Shown here: positions 8,750-16,582 of the stretch, one piece after another | Numbering within the stretch: the first letter of the stretch is position 1 | Layout: every line of letters begins with the position of its first letter | From: an uncultured Pelagibacteraceae bacterium | Lineage (GTDB): Bacteria; Pseudomonadota; Alphaproteobacteria; Pelagibacterales; Pelagibacteraceae | Direction: 5' to 3' | NCBI GenBank assembly: GCA_902597865.1 | Contig: CACJZL010000006.1 | Coordinates: forward strand, 1 to 45,579 | DNA: 45,579 nt | Notes under the pieces: model-generated | Told to the model about the DNA's origin: nothing | The model's database searches: none | Seen by the model: the letters and a program-made list of their open reading frames with translations, nothing else | Made by a program: the position numbers and the translations under genes

Positions 8750-9535
8750 ATGAAAAATATTGAATTTTATAGATTTTTAATCTCTTTAGCTAAAGACTTA
8801 AATAGATTTTACAAAAAGAATTTAAACAAACCTTTTAAGGCCATTAACAAAGGTAAAGGCTCTAACTATGACCCAGTCACTATAGCTGATAAAAAATTTG
8901 AGAAATTCATAAGATCAAAGATTAATAAAAAATACCCGTCTCACTCTATCGTTGGCGAAGAATTTGGAAAGAAAAAAACTAAAAGTGATTACTCTTGGGT
9001 AATAGATCCAATTGATGGGACAAGATCTTTTGTAATTGGAAACCCTTCGTGGAGTAATCTTGTAGCTATTTGTTATAAAGGACAACCGATTTTTGGGTTA
9101 GCAAACTTTCCTGAACTAAATAAATTTTATATAAACAAAAACACTAAAGAGGCTTTTTTATTTAGATATAATAAAAAGACAAAACTAAGATCTTCGAAAG
9201 AAAAAAATTTCAAAAAAATAAAACTTTCTGGAAATTTTCATGGTCATTTTTCTTTAGATAAGCTCAAGAAAGTAAAAAAAATTCTCCCAATGATGCAATT
9301 TCCTTGTATGGATGCATTAAGTTATTCTCATTTTTGTGAAGGAAAAATTGATGTTGTTTTTCAATGTGGAAATAAAATTTGGGATATTTTTCCATTGATA
9401 CCAATAATAAGAGCTTCAGGTGGAATAGTTACAAATTGGAAAAATCAATTTAATTTTAAAAGTGGAAATGTTTTAGTTTCTCCAAATAAAATTTTACACT
9501 CTAAGATGCTTAAAATGCTTAGACCTCTTAACTAA
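8750..9535 (+). CDS. Inositol-monophosphatase-family phosphatase (HisN-like)
   Basis: This 261-residue protein carries all metal-binding motifs of the lithium-sensitive phosphatase family: GEEFG (69-73), VIDPIDGTRSF (84-94) and WDIFPLIPIIRASGG near 217. Family members dephosphorylate inositol phosphate, histidinol phosphate or 3'-phosphoadenosine phosphate. The GEEFG and DPIDGTRSF forms are most like the histidinol-phosphate phosphatase (HisN) branch of alphaproteobacteria. That is an inference, because no other his gene of the core pathway is adjacent. The protein is unusually lysine-rich. Its stop codon overlaps that of the convergent epimerase on CTAA. Confidence 0.75.
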   Translation: MKNIEFYRFLISLAKDLNRFYKKNLNKPFKAINKGKGSNYDPVTIADKKFEKFIRSKINKKYPSHSIVGEEFGKKKTKSDYSWVIDPIDGTRSFVIGNPSWSNLVAICYKGQPIFGLANFPELNKFYINKNTKEAFLFRYNKKTKLRSSKEKNFKKIKLSGNFHGHFSLDKLKKVKKILPMMQFPCMDALSYSHFCEGKIDVVFQCGNKIWDIFPLIPIIRASGGIVTNWKNQFNFKSGNVLVSPNKILHSKMLKMLRPLN

Positions 9536-10410
9536 TTATTATTAATAAAAGATTTAATGTAATCTCTGAGTTTTATTTTACCAAAATGTTTATAAACTTT
9601 ATTTGATAAATTCATTGTGGTAAGTGCTGATGCATATCTTTCGCCAGGTCTTTTGGATAGAAATCTAATTCTTTGTTTAAACATCTTTGCCACCTCTAGA
9701 ATTGAAAAACTCTGTTTATGAGAAATGCTATAATGTCTACATAGATTTTTTTTCCAAGCGATGTAGCAAACGTTAACTGTGTCATCTATATGCGTAAATC
9801 TTCTTGATTGTGAGCCTGGTTTAACTACTGGTAAAGCTTTATTTTTTTTGTAACAGTCTTCGAATATTCCAATTACAGTAGCCATGTTCCCTTTACTAAT
9901 TTGATTAGGACCATAAACATTATAGAAATAAATTACTTCATACTTAAATTTATACCATTTTTTTAAATTCTCTAATAATTCTAAGTTTTTTGCTTTTGTA
10001 AATGCATATGGAGATAAATTTTTGTCGTTTCCTTTATTGCCAAGTGATGCAGATGTTGCGCTATAAATTAGTTTAATTCTGTTCTTAAGGCAGAAATTAA
10101 AAACTGCATTCGTTCCAATTGAGTTAGATTCAATACATTTATCCATTTGTAAAAAACTTTGATAAATCCTGGCAAATTCCCCAAAATGAAAAATTGAATG
10201 TATTTGTTTTGGATTTAATACTGCTGATATATTTTTTGTGTGAGCATTAATGTATTTTACTCGAGAATTTTTAATATGATTTTTACGTGAACTAGAACTG
10301 TAATCATCAATTGAAATTAATTTGTAGGTTGTTTTTTTTAAAAGTAATTTTATTAGATTAGTACCAACAAAACCTGCGCCACCTGTGATTACTATCTTTT
10401 TTGAGCTCAT
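9532..10410 (-). CDS. NAD-dependent sugar-nucleotide epimerase/dehydratase (extended SDR)
   Basis: This 292-residue protein opens with the Rossmann motif KIVITGGAGFVGTN. It has a catalytic Tyr-Lys pair in SPYAFTKAK (near 136), the product-loop YFYNVYGPNQ, and RRFTHIDD, which follows the GalE/UDP-glucuronate epimerase pattern. It probably changes the sugar of a UDP- or similar nucleotide sugar for cell-surface glycans. It is somewhat shorter than GalE (about 330). It stands alone on this strand. A strong Shine-Dalgarno is not evident upstream; the divergent gap to the next gene is 76 bases. Confidence 0.8.
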   Translation of the reverse strand: MSSKKIVITGGAGFVGTNLIKLLLKKTTYKLISIDDYSSSSRKNHIKNSRVKYINAHTKNISAVLNPKQIHSIFHFGEFARIYQSFLQMDKCIESNSIGTNAVFNFCLKNRIKLIYSATSASLGNKGNDKNLSPYAFTKAKNLELLENLKKWYKFKYEVIYFYNVYGPNQISKGNMATVIGIFEDCYKKNKALPVVKPGSQSRRFTHIDDTVNVCYIAWKKNLCRHYSISHKQSFSILEVAKMFKQRIRFLSKRPGERYASALTTMNLSNKVYKHFGKIKLRDYIKSFINNN

Positions 10411-10486
10411 TAGCTTTTTATCTATTAATTTAAATATTTATTTATGTAAATAACTAAATTACAATGCATTAAAAAAGAGGAGGAAT

Positions 10487-10879
10487 ATGGAAATTTTTAA
10501 ACCAATTAACGAAAAAAAAGCTAATACAAAAGTAAAAAGAATTTTTAATGATATTAAGAAAACGAGGAAAATTACTAAAATTCCAAATTTTTGTAAATCT
10601 ATTGCACATAACCCACAACTTTTAGATAGAACTTGGAATAACCTTAAACAAATTATGAAAGATGGTGCATTAGACTCTGTTACTAAAGAATTAATTTATG
10701 TCGCTGTATCAATAACAAATAGCTGCAGCTATTGTACTAGATCCCATACTTTTGCTGCTAAAAAAAAAGGTGCATCTGACGAAATGATTAAAGAAATGAT
10801 TGATGTAGTTGGTATTGCTAATCAAAATAATAAACTTGTTGAAGCGTATCAAGTTGAAGTAGATAAAATTTATAAATAG
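10487..10879 (+). CDS. Carboxymuconolactone decarboxylase/AhpD-family protein
   Basis: This 130-residue all-helical protein has the CxxC plus His signature SCSYCTRSHTFAAKKKG (near 78-94), which marks the AhpD-like branch of the CMD family. Such proteins act as peroxidase partners or alkylhydroperoxidases using the CxxC pair; many remain uncharacterised. The start is secure: GAGGAGG (10477-10483) lies 3 bases before the ATG, one of the best Shine-Dalgarno sequences in the window. The SMR-like gene begins 3 bases after its stop, so the two are co-transcribed. Confidence 0.8.
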   Translation: MEIFKPINEKKANTKVKRIFNDIKKTRKITKIPNFCKSIAHNPQLLDRTWNNLKQIMKDGALDSVTKELIYVAVSITNSCSYCTRSHTFAAKKKGASDEMIKEMIDVVGIANQNNKLVEAYQVEVDKIYK

Positions 10880-10882
10880 GCA

Positions 10883-11218
10883 ATGTCGAATTTTATTGGA
10901 TATATATATCTTTTCTTGGCTGTAATATTAGGAATTACCTCTAATGGCTTTTTAAAAACTACTAATGGGTTTACAAATCTCGTACCAACTACAATGTGTA
11001 TATTTACAATTGTTCTTTGTATTTTTTTTCTAGCAAAAGCTATGATGACAATACCAGTTGGTTTTACTTACGCAACATATGGAGGTTTAACTATAACTGC
11101 AGTAACAATATTTGGAATATTGAAATATAATCAGGTTCCAAACATTTACGGAATTATAGGTATATCTTTGATTATAATTGGTGTGATACTGGTTAATTTT
11201 TTAGGCAAAACAAACTAA
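10883..11218 (+). CDS. SMR-like four-helix membrane protein lacking the essential glutamate
   Basis: This 111-residue protein has the length and four-helix pattern of small multidrug resistance (EmrE) transporters. It aligns by eye: YIYLFLAVILGI with YIYLGGAILAEVIG, NGFTNLVP with EGFTRLWP, and PVGFTYATYGGL with PTGIAYAIWSGV. At the place of EmrE Glu14, the proton and substrate site, it has Gly. The whole protein contains no Asp or Glu. Proton-coupled antiport by the known mechanism is therefore unlikely. It may be a partner subunit, a facilitator or a different exporter. It is co-transcribed with the AhpD-like gene. Confidence 0.7.
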   Translation: MSNFIGYIYLFLAVILGITSNGFLKTTNGFTNLVPTTMCIFTIVLCIFFLAKAMMTIPVGFTYATYGGLTITAVTIFGILKYNQVPNIYGIIGISLIIIGVILVNFLGKTN

Positions 11219-11220
11219 AT

Positions 11221-11442
11221 TTATTTAGTAATCTTATCCACAAAATTTTTAGTTATTGGACCAACCACTAAGGCAGCTACAATTGCAATAGGAAGACTAA
11301 CAACCCAAGCCTTTAAAAATCTATTTATGTATTCGCTATCCATCCCTGTGTTTATGTATGTGATAATCAGCGTCATCATAAGGCTCATTCCAAAACCCAT
11401 GATTAAGATAAATAATAAATTAGAATATTTTTTTGGAAACAT
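11221..11442 (-). CDS. DUF2798 small membrane protein
   Basis: This 73-residue protein has two membrane helices: NLLFILIMGFGMSLMMTLII (about 8-27) and AWVVSLPIAIVAALVVGPIT (about 45-64). The KY-x-LLF start, the polar mid-loop and the FLKAWVVSLPIAI segment match DUF2798, a family of unknown function. It is the last gene of the minus-strand run that starts at 15129. It converges on the SMR-like gene with 2 bases between their stop codons. Confidence 0.7.
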   Translation of the reverse strand: MFPKKYSNLLFILIMGFGMSLMMTLIITYINTGMDSEYINRFLKAWVVSLPIAIVAALVVGPITKNFVDKITK

Positions 11443-11460
11443 TCGATAATTTATTAAATT

Positions 11461-11877
11461 CTATACGTAAATTTTATCAGCTAATCCGTAACAAAGAACG
11501 GCACTAATAATAACCAGAACCAATGGAGCATATATTCCATCATTTCTGGTTTTCTCAGTCAAACCAGTTTTATCAATTTTTAAAGTGTAAAAATTTGCAC
11601 ATAATATCGTTACATTAATTATAAAAACTAAATTAAAGAACGCCCAAGTAGCATCTAAACCACCTGATCTTATGAAAGCGATATATATAGCCATTAAAAC
11701 CATTGCAATCATGAACGAACCAGCAAATCTTGTTATTAAAGTAGCTGTTTTATCTACTCCTCTACCTTCAAGAAATTTTTGAGTTCCGAAAACTAATTGG
11801 AATGCGTAGCTTCCAACAATAATGAAATGAACTAAGTAAATTATTAAATAAAAAATATTCCCAAATTTATCTATCAT
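11461..11877 (-). CDS. Four-helix membrane protein of unknown function
   Basis: This 138-residue protein has four hydrophobic segments, at about 8-30, 48-68, 75-97 and 114-134. A charged loop KFLEGRGVDKTATL lies after the first, and KIDKTGLTEKTRNDG between the third and fourth. I do not recognise a family. The start has a good ribosome binding site (AAAAGGAG, complement of 11881-11888). It lies between the DUF1330 gene and the DUF2798 gene, 12 and 18 bases from each, consistent with one operon. Confidence 0.65.
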   Translation of the reverse strand: MIDKFGNIFYLIIYLVHFIIVGSYAFQLVFGTQKFLEGRGVDKTATLITRFAGSFMIAMVLMAIYIAFIRSGGLDATWAFFNLVFIINVTILCANFYTLKIDKTGLTEKTRNDGIYAPLVLVIISAVLCYGLADKIYV

Positions 11878-11889
11878 GTTATCTCCTTT

Positions 11890-12177
11890 TTATACCCCTT
11901 TGATAATTATTATATTACCTTCAGATCCCTTTTGGCGCAATTCTTTTAATGGTTTGTATATATCAGAATTGTACCATTCTAACGCTTTTTCATAAGTTGG
12001 AAATTCAATAATTACATTTCTTGTAAAATCCCACTTTCCTTGCATTGATCTAAACTCTCCAGCTCGCACTAAGTACTTGCCACCAAATTTTTTTACAGAT
12101 TCAGGCACTGTTTCTGCATAAAGCTTAAAACTTTCTTTATCTGTCATGTTAAGTTGAGCAATTAGATAGCCGCTCAT
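11890..12177 (-). CDS. DUF1330 family protein
   Basis: This 95-residue soluble protein shows the DUF1330 features: the start GYLIAQLNMTDKESFKLYAE, KKFGGKYLVRAGEF in the middle, and VIIEFPTYEKALEWYNSDIY towards the end. The family adopts a dimeric alpha/beta barrel fold like other stress-response or monooxygenase-type small proteins, but has no settled function. Its start lies 3 bases after the stop of the secreted-protein gene, so the two are translated from one message. Confidence 0.75.
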   Translation of the reverse strand: MSGYLIAQLNMTDKESFKLYAETVPESVKKFGGKYLVRAGEFRSMQGKWDFTRNVIIEFPTYEKALEWYNSDIYKPLKELRQKGSEGNIIIIKGV

Positions 12178-12180
12178 TTA

Positions 12181-12582
12181 CTAATACAGAGTTTGAGCAA
12201 CTTTCTTTACTCTATCTTTGCCATTGGGGATAGTAGCTTCTAAAAAACTGTGACACTGATTAGTTGCTTTTTCACTAAATTTTGATCCATAGTGTTTATC
12301 GACAGCTTTATTTACACCTTTATCCCAATCAGTTTCTTTAATTCCTACTTCGAGAGCATATTCTTTCCAAACTTTTACTGATGCCATCGATTTTTCTTTC
12401 ATTCCATACTCAAATTTTTCACCAGAAGGTAAAAAGTAGTTAGCCATGTAAATTCCTACACAGTCCCATGCTTTTTCTTTATTGCTTTTAGTTAAATCAG
12501 CTAAGGCTAATGAAAAAATAAACAAACTAAACAGCACAATTAACAAAAGTGAGAAAAAATTTTTTTTAAGTAGTTCGTTCAT
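12181..12582 (-). CDS. Exported protein of unknown function
   Basis: This 133-residue protein has a clear signal peptide: MNELLKKNF, a hydrophobic stretch to about residue 27, then cleavage near ALA-DL. The mature part of about 105 residues is rich in Lys, Tyr and Trp. It contains exactly two cysteines, in WDCVGIYMANYF and TNQCHSFLEA, which could form a disulfide in the periplasm. I do not recognise a family. It belongs to the minus-strand run below cysK, with a 77-base gap from the cysK stop, so it may also have its own promoter. Confidence 0.65.
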   Translation of the reverse strand: MNELLKKNFFSLLLIVLFSLFIFSLALADLTKSNKEKAWDCVGIYMANYFLPSGEKFEYGMKEKSMASVKVWKEYALEVGIKETDWDKGVNKAVDKHYGSKFSEKATNQCHSFLEATIPNGKDRVKKVAQTLY

Positions 12583-12659
12583 AGTCTTAATTATGAAAAT
12601 TATTTAACTACAATATTTTTATTATGTAAAAGATTTATTAAAGAGTGTGCGAAAAAAAA

Positions 12660-13661
12660 TTAAATCCAAGCGGGAATTGGAAGACCTTTTTCCTGCAAAA
12701 ACTTCTTATTAAACAGCTTAGAGTTGTATTTATCTGATCTATCACAAAGAATGGTTACAATTGTCTTACCAGGTCCTAATTTCTTGCCAAGTCTTATAGC
12801 TCCAGCAATATTTACACCACAACTTGTACCTAAACTTAAACCCTCGTTTTGAATAAGGTCATATAACACTGGTAAAGACTCTTTATCTTCTATTGAAAAT
12901 GCTCCATCAATTTTTGCTTCAGCAAAATTAGCTGTAACTCGACTTGATCCTATACCTTCAGTTATAGAATTACCTTCACCTTTTAATTCTCCGTTTTCAA
13001 CGTAGTTATAAAGTGATGATCCAGCAGGATCTGATAAATAAATCTTAATATTTTTGTTTTTTTCTTTCAAAAAACTACTTACACCAGCAATAGTTCCACC
13101 TGTGCCTGATGAACAAACAAAACCATCAACCTTCCCATCAGTTTGCATCCAAATTTCTGGCCCTGTCGTCTCATAATGTCCTTTAGAATTAGCGGTATTA
13201 TCAAATTGATTAGCCCAAACCACTCCGTGGTTGTTGCTACTCTTTAATTCATCTGCAAGTCTACCCGCTACCTTTACATAATTGCCATCATCTTTGTATG
13301 GTTTAGGTGGGACTAACCTTAAATCAGCTCCCATGTTCTTTAACATGTCTTTTTTTTCCTGAGTTTGATTATCATTCATCACAATAATTGTCTTATACCC
13401 AATAGAATTTCCTATTAAGCAAAGACCGATACCAGTATTACCAGCTGTGCCCTCAACAATCGTTCCACCTTTTGAAATTAATTTTTTTTCTTGAGCGTCT
13501 TTAATCAACGCTAAGGCCGCTCTATCTTTTACAGATCCACCTGGATTTAAGTATTCTGCTTTACCATAAATGTTGCATCCAGTAATTTCTGATGCAGCTC
13601 TTAATTTTACTAATGGTGTATTACCGATCCCTTCAATAAAATTATTTTGAGCATTTTTCAT
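12660..13661 (-). CDS. cysK: Cysteine synthase (O-acetylserine sulfhydrylase)
   Basis: This PLP enzyme converts O-acetylserine and sulfide to cysteine, and the preceding cysE supplies the O-acetylserine. The Schiff-base lysine is Lys45 in NPGGSVKDR; EGTAGNTGIGL holds substrate, SSGTGGTIAG the cofactor phosphate, and ILCDRSDKY ends the core. At 333 residues from ATG 13661 it is slightly longer than E. coli CysK, and near CysK/CBS-type enzymes. I chose ATG 13661 over GTG 13676, which would overlap the end of cysE. The two are translationally close, with 1 base between. Confidence 0.88.
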   Translation of the reverse strand: MKNAQNNFIEGIGNTPLVKLRAASEITGCNIYGKAEYLNPGGSVKDRAALALIKDAQEKKLISKGGTIVEGTAGNTGIGLCLIGNSIGYKTIIVMNDNQTQEKKDMLKNMGADLRLVPPKPYKDDGNYVKVAGRLADELKSSNNHGVVWANQFDNTANSKGHYETTGPEIWMQTDGKVDGFVCSSGTGGTIAGVSSFLKEKNKNIKIYLSDPAGSSLYNYVENGELKGEGNSITEGIGSSRVTANFAEAKIDGAFSIEDKESLPVLYDLIQNEGLSLGTSCGVNIAGAIRLGKKLGPGKTIVTILCDRSDKYNSKLFNKKFLQEKGLPIPAWI

Positions 13662-13662
13662 A

Positions 13663-14244
13663 TTAATTTTTATCACTTTCAGGAGTTATACCATAAGGTT
13701 TAAAGTTTTCATCTGATCCCGAGGTTTCACTAACATTTTTTGCTGGTATTCCAACCATCACTGCATTTTCTGGAACATCTTTTGTTACAACTGCGTTTGC
13801 ACCAATTTTTGCGTTTTTGCCAACAGTTACTGGCCCAAGTATTTGTGCACCAGATCCAACTACAACATTATCCTTAAGTGTTGGATGTCTTTTAATATTT
13901 CTTTGTTCATTAGAATTTACGCTTGGTGAGATTCCACCTAACGTTGCCATATGATAGATCGTTACATTATCTCCAATTTCTGAAGTTTCACCAATCACAA
14001 CTCCCATTCCGTGATCTATAAATAAATTTTTACCAATATTTGCTTTTGGATGAATCTCTATTCCAGTTAAAAATCTTGAAAACTGAGAAATTATTCTTGC
14101 AACTAAATGAAATTTAGCAATTACAAAAAAATTTGCGATTTTGTGGAAAAAAACTGCCTTAGCACCAGGATAAGTTAAGATAATGCTTAACTTTGATTTG
14201 GCAGCCGGATCTCTCTTAATTATAGACTCTAAAAATTCATTCAT
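13663..14244 (-). CDS. cysE: Serine O-acetyltransferase (short EpsC-type)
   Basis: The left-handed beta-helix hexapeptide repeats are plain: [42 protein letters not shown] and [20 protein letters not shown]. His in FIDHGMG and in RHPTLKD are the active-site positions of serine acetyltransferases. The enzyme makes O-acetylserine from serine and acetyl-CoA, the first step of cysteine synthesis. At 193 residues it lacks most of the N-terminal helical domain of E. coli CysE (273), as in many bacteria. It lies between the Cys-rich small gene (25 bases upstream) and cysK. Confidence 0.9.
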   Translation of the reverse strand: MNEFLESIIKRDPAAKSKLSIILTYPGAKAVFFHKIANFFVIAKFHLVARIISQFSRFLTGIEIHPKANIGKNLFIDHGMGVVIGETSEIGDNVTIYHMATLGGISPSVNSNEQRNIKRHPTLKDNVVVGSGAQILGPVTVGKNAKIGANAVVTKDVPENAVMVGIPAKNVSETSGSDENFKPYGITPESDKN

Positions 14245-14269
14245 AATTTTGTGAAATTAAATTAGCTTA

Positions 14270-14386
14270 CTAATTGCAACAACAACAAACACCTTCAGGT
14301 TTGCAATTACATTGCATATCCCCATCACAAGCACATGTGTCGTTAGTGCAGTTTGTGCAAATACATTTTGAATTGTCGCAAGCCAT
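14270..14386 (-). CDS. Metallothionein-like Cys-rich small protein (38 aa)
   Basis: ATG 14386 opens a 38-codon frame, stop TAG, encoding a protein with 12 cysteines (32%). The start is MACDNSKCICTNCTNDTCAC and the end GVCCCCN. Cysteines are at 3, 8, 10, 13, 18, 20, 26, 28 and 34-37, so CxC pairs occur three times and a CCCC block closes the protein. There is no aromatic residue and no histidine. This composition is that of a metallothionein, which binds Zn, Cu or Cd through thiolates; KCICTNC recalls KCACEPC of cyanobacterial SmtA. The frame is preserved between the persulfide dioxygenase (50 bases upstream) and cysE (25 bases downstream). No clear Shine-Dalgarno is present, which is the main doubt. 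Confidence 0.75.
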   Translation of the reverse strand: MACDNSKCICTNCTNDTCACDGDMQCNCKPEGVCCCCN

Positions 14387-14436
14387 AAATTATATATAGA
14401 GCTAATAACCTAATAATCAACCCAATTTTTGTCGCT

Positions 14437-15129
14437 TTAAATTTGATTTAAAGTAAGGCCTTTTACGTTTGCCGGCACAGCCACATCCATCATTTTTGGA
14501 TTAGCTAATTTTAAATTATTCATGATCTCTACATATTGATCTATTGAATTTACTTGTAATCTTGGATTATTTTTTATTTCATTTCCAATTGTAGAGTTTT
14601 TTTTCCCATTATAATCATGCGCAGGAAAAACGATTGTACTTTCTGGAAGTTTAAGCAATTTATTAAACAATGAATCGTATTGTTGTTTAGCATTACCATT
14701 TTGAAAATCAGTTCTTCCAGTCCCGTTAATTAATAAAGTGTCTCCAGTGAAAACTCTATCTTTCATTAAAAAACTATATGAACAATCTGTATGTCCAGGA
14801 GTGTACAAAACTTTTAATTCAATACCATCTAGTTTAATTTTTTCATTTTCTTTCACTCTTAAATCAACAACTTCAGATTTAGAATTTTCACCCATAATTT
14901 TTGTGCAACTAGTTCTTTTACTTAACTCATTAAGTCCTGTGATATGATCAGCATGAATATGTGTATCAATCACTTTTACTAACTTCAATTTTAGTTTTTC
15001 TAAAAGTTTTATATATTCTTCTGTGTGCTCTATTACCGGATCGATTATTAAAGCCTCTCTACCTTCACCACTTGACAGTATGTACGTATAGGTTGAAGAC
15101 TTAGTATCGAATAGTTGTTCAAAAATCAT
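14437..15129 (-). CDS. Persulfide dioxygenase-like metallo-beta-lactamase fold protein (ETHE1 type)
   Basis: From ATG 15129 (MIFEQLFDTKSSTYTYIL) this is about 230 residues. The metal motif THIHADHITG, TPGHTDCSYSF, FTGDTLLI and the ETHE1-type INGTGRTDFQ and PAHDYNG are all present. These mark the single-iron persulfide dioxygenases, which oxidise glutathione persulfide to sulfite in the cytoplasm. A longer frame from TTG 15168 exists but is not conserved-looking. No rhodanese domain is fused. It heads the minus-strand run containing the Cys-rich protein, cysE and cysK, which suggests a sulfide/persulfide balance role. It is divergent from peroxiredoxin. Confidence 0.82.
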   Translation of the reverse strand: MIFEQLFDTKSSTYTYILSSGEGREALIIDPVIEHTEEYIKLLEKLKLKLVKVIDTHIHADHITGLNELSKRTSCTKIMGENSKSEVVDLRVKENEKIKLDGIELKVLYTPGHTDCSYSFLMKDRVFTGDTLLINGTGRTDFQNGNAKQQYDSLFNKLLKLPESTIVFPAHDYNGKKNSTIGNEIKNNPRLQVNSIDQYVEIMNNLKLANPKMMDVAVPANVKGLTLNQI

Positions 15130-15152
15130 ATTAATCATCATCTTATAAAAAA

Positions 15153-15181
15153 TTGCATAGCAAATCAATCTTGCATATAAT
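15153..15181 (+). promoter_or_regulatory. Predicted sigma70-type promoter of the peroxiredoxin gene
   Basis: A -35 box TTGCAT (15153-15158) and a perfect -10 box TATAAT (15176-15181) are separated by 17 bases. The ribosome binding site AAGGAG (15193-15198) lies 6 bases before the ATG at 15205. The predicted start of transcription near 15188 gives a short 5' leader. It would drive the peroxiredoxin and probably the methyltransferase that follows. Confidence 0.5.
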
Positions 15182-15204
15182 TTGTTTTTAAAAAGGAGAT
15201 GTAA

Positions 15205-15867
15205 ATGACTCTAAAAATAAATAGTTTAGCGCCTGACTTTAAAGCTAAAACAACAATTGGCGATATTTCATTTCATGAATGGCTAGGTGATAGTTGGGGT
15301 GTCCTATTTTCGCATCCGAAAGACTTCACACCTGTTTGCACAACAGAATTAGGTTCTCTTGCAAAATTAAAACCTGAATTTGAAAAAAGAAATGTAAAGG
15401 TAATAGGTCTAAGTGTTGATCCAGTATCAGATCACGTAAAGTGGTTAGAGGATATAAAAGATGTCACTGGAAAAAAACCAGACTATCCAATTATAGCTGA
15501 TGAAGATCTTAAAATTGCAAAACTTTATAACATGTTAGAAGGCGATGCAGGAACTACTTCAATGGGTAGAACTGCAGTAGACAACCAAACAGTTAGAACA
15601 GTTTTTATTATAAGACCTGACAAAAGAATTGGTTTGTTCTTAACTTACCCAATGGCGACTGGAAGAAACTTTATGGAATTATTGAGATCAATAGACTCAA
15701 TGCAGCTAACAGCTAAACATAAAGTAGCAACCCCAGCTGATTGGAAAAAAGGTGAGGAAGTTATCATTGTGCCTGCTGTTAAGGATGATGAAGCTAAAAA
15801 ATTGTTTCCTAAAGGATGGAATGCAATTAAACCTTATTTAAGAAAAGTTCCAGATCCATCTAAGTAG
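15205..15867 (+). CDS. 1-Cys peroxiredoxin (Prx6 type)
   Basis: This 220-residue protein has the peroxidatic motif HPKDFTPVCTTELG with Cys45. It is the only cysteine in the whole protein, so it is a 1-Cys enzyme of the Prx6 group. The long C-terminal domain (about 165-220, with WNAIKPYLRKVPDPSK at the end) is also typical. It reduces hydrogen or organic peroxides and needs an external thiol for recycling. It shares a 75-base divergent control region with the ETHE1-like gene. Confidence 0.92.
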   Translation: MTLKINSLAPDFKAKTTIGDISFHEWLGDSWGVLFSHPKDFTPVCTTELGSLAKLKPEFEKRNVKVIGLSVDPVSDHVKWLEDIKDVTGKKPDYPIIADEDLKIAKLYNMLEGDAGTTSMGRTAVDNQTVRTVFIIRPDKRIGLFLTYPMATGRNFMELLRSIDSMQLTAKHKVATPADWKKGEEVIIVPAVKDDEAKKLFPKGWNAIKPYLRKVPDPSK

Positions 15868-15868
15868 A

Positions 15869-16522
15869 TTGGACAAAAAACTTTTAAACCTACAATCTCA
15901 GCATTGGGAAAGTAATTTCTCAAGTAAGCCTGAGATGTTTGGTTTTGAACCAAGCTATCCAGCAAAAAAAGCTCTCGAAACATTTAAAAAAAATAACATT
16001 ACAAATATTATTGAACTTGGTGCAGGTCTTGGAAGAGATACAATATTTTTTGCACAAAATGGAATTTATGTGCATGCAATTGATTACAGTTTGTCAGCAA
16101 CAAATATTATTAAAAAAAGATCTAAAGAAAACAATTTAGACGATTTAATAAAAGTTGAGAATTACGATATTAGAAAAAAACTGAATTGTGATAATGAAAA
16201 TTTTCAAGCATGTTACTCACATATGTTATTTTGTATGGCTCTTACAAATCAAGATTTAAAAGATTTGAATCAAGAAATTTTTAGAGTTTTAAAAAAAGAT
16301 GGTTTCAATCTTTATACTGTAAGAAATCACATGGATGGTGATTTTAAGAAAGGAACGCATAGAGGAGAAGATATGTATGAAATGAATGGTTTTATTGTTC
16401 ATTATTTTTCAGAAAACAAAATAAAGAATCTTTTAGATGGATTTACAAATATAAGTATTGAAAATTTTGATGAGGGTAGTTTTCCTCGAAAATTGTCTCT
16501 AGTAATAAATAAGAAAAAATAA
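15869..16522 (+). CDS. SAM-dependent methyltransferase (TehB/thiol-methyltransferase-like)
   Basis: This 217-residue protein starts with TTG 15869, one base after the peroxiredoxin stop. TTG is preferred because the segment QHWESNFSSKPEMFGFEPSY before the next Met is a typical N-terminus for this type. Motif I is IIELGAGLGRDTIFFAQNG, followed by HAIDYS (SAM ribose contact) and VLKKDGFNLYTVRN. The arrangement resembles TehB and thiopurine-like methyltransferases, which detoxify soft metalloids or thiols. This fits the redox context, but the substrate is not known. Confidence 0.75.
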   Translation: MDKKLLNLQSQHWESNFSSKPEMFGFEPSYPAKKALETFKKNNITNIIELGAGLGRDTIFFAQNGIYVHAIDYSLSATNIIKKRSKENNLDDLIKVENYDIRKKLNCDNENFQACYSHMLFCMALTNQDLKDLNQEIFRVLKKDGFNLYTVRNHMDGDFKKGTHRGEDMYEMNGFIVHYFSENKIKNLLDGFTNISIENFDEGSFPRKLSLVINKKK

Positions 16523-16582
16523 CGTTTTTTTAATGCAATTTAGCCCCATTGGTTTTTTTTAAATAATGATTAAATAAGTCAC

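Noticed and set aside
13662..13676. GTG start for cysteine synthase
   Set aside because: It overlaps the cysE end; the ATG at 13661 fits spacing and length.
14389..14394. TATAAT just before the Cys-rich gene as its promoter
   Set aside because: It lies 3 bases before the ATG on the coding strand, so transcription would begin inside the gene; most likely chance.
15130..15168. TTG start for the ETHE1-like gene
   Set aside because: The added residues do not match the family; ATG 15129 gives the usual N-terminus.
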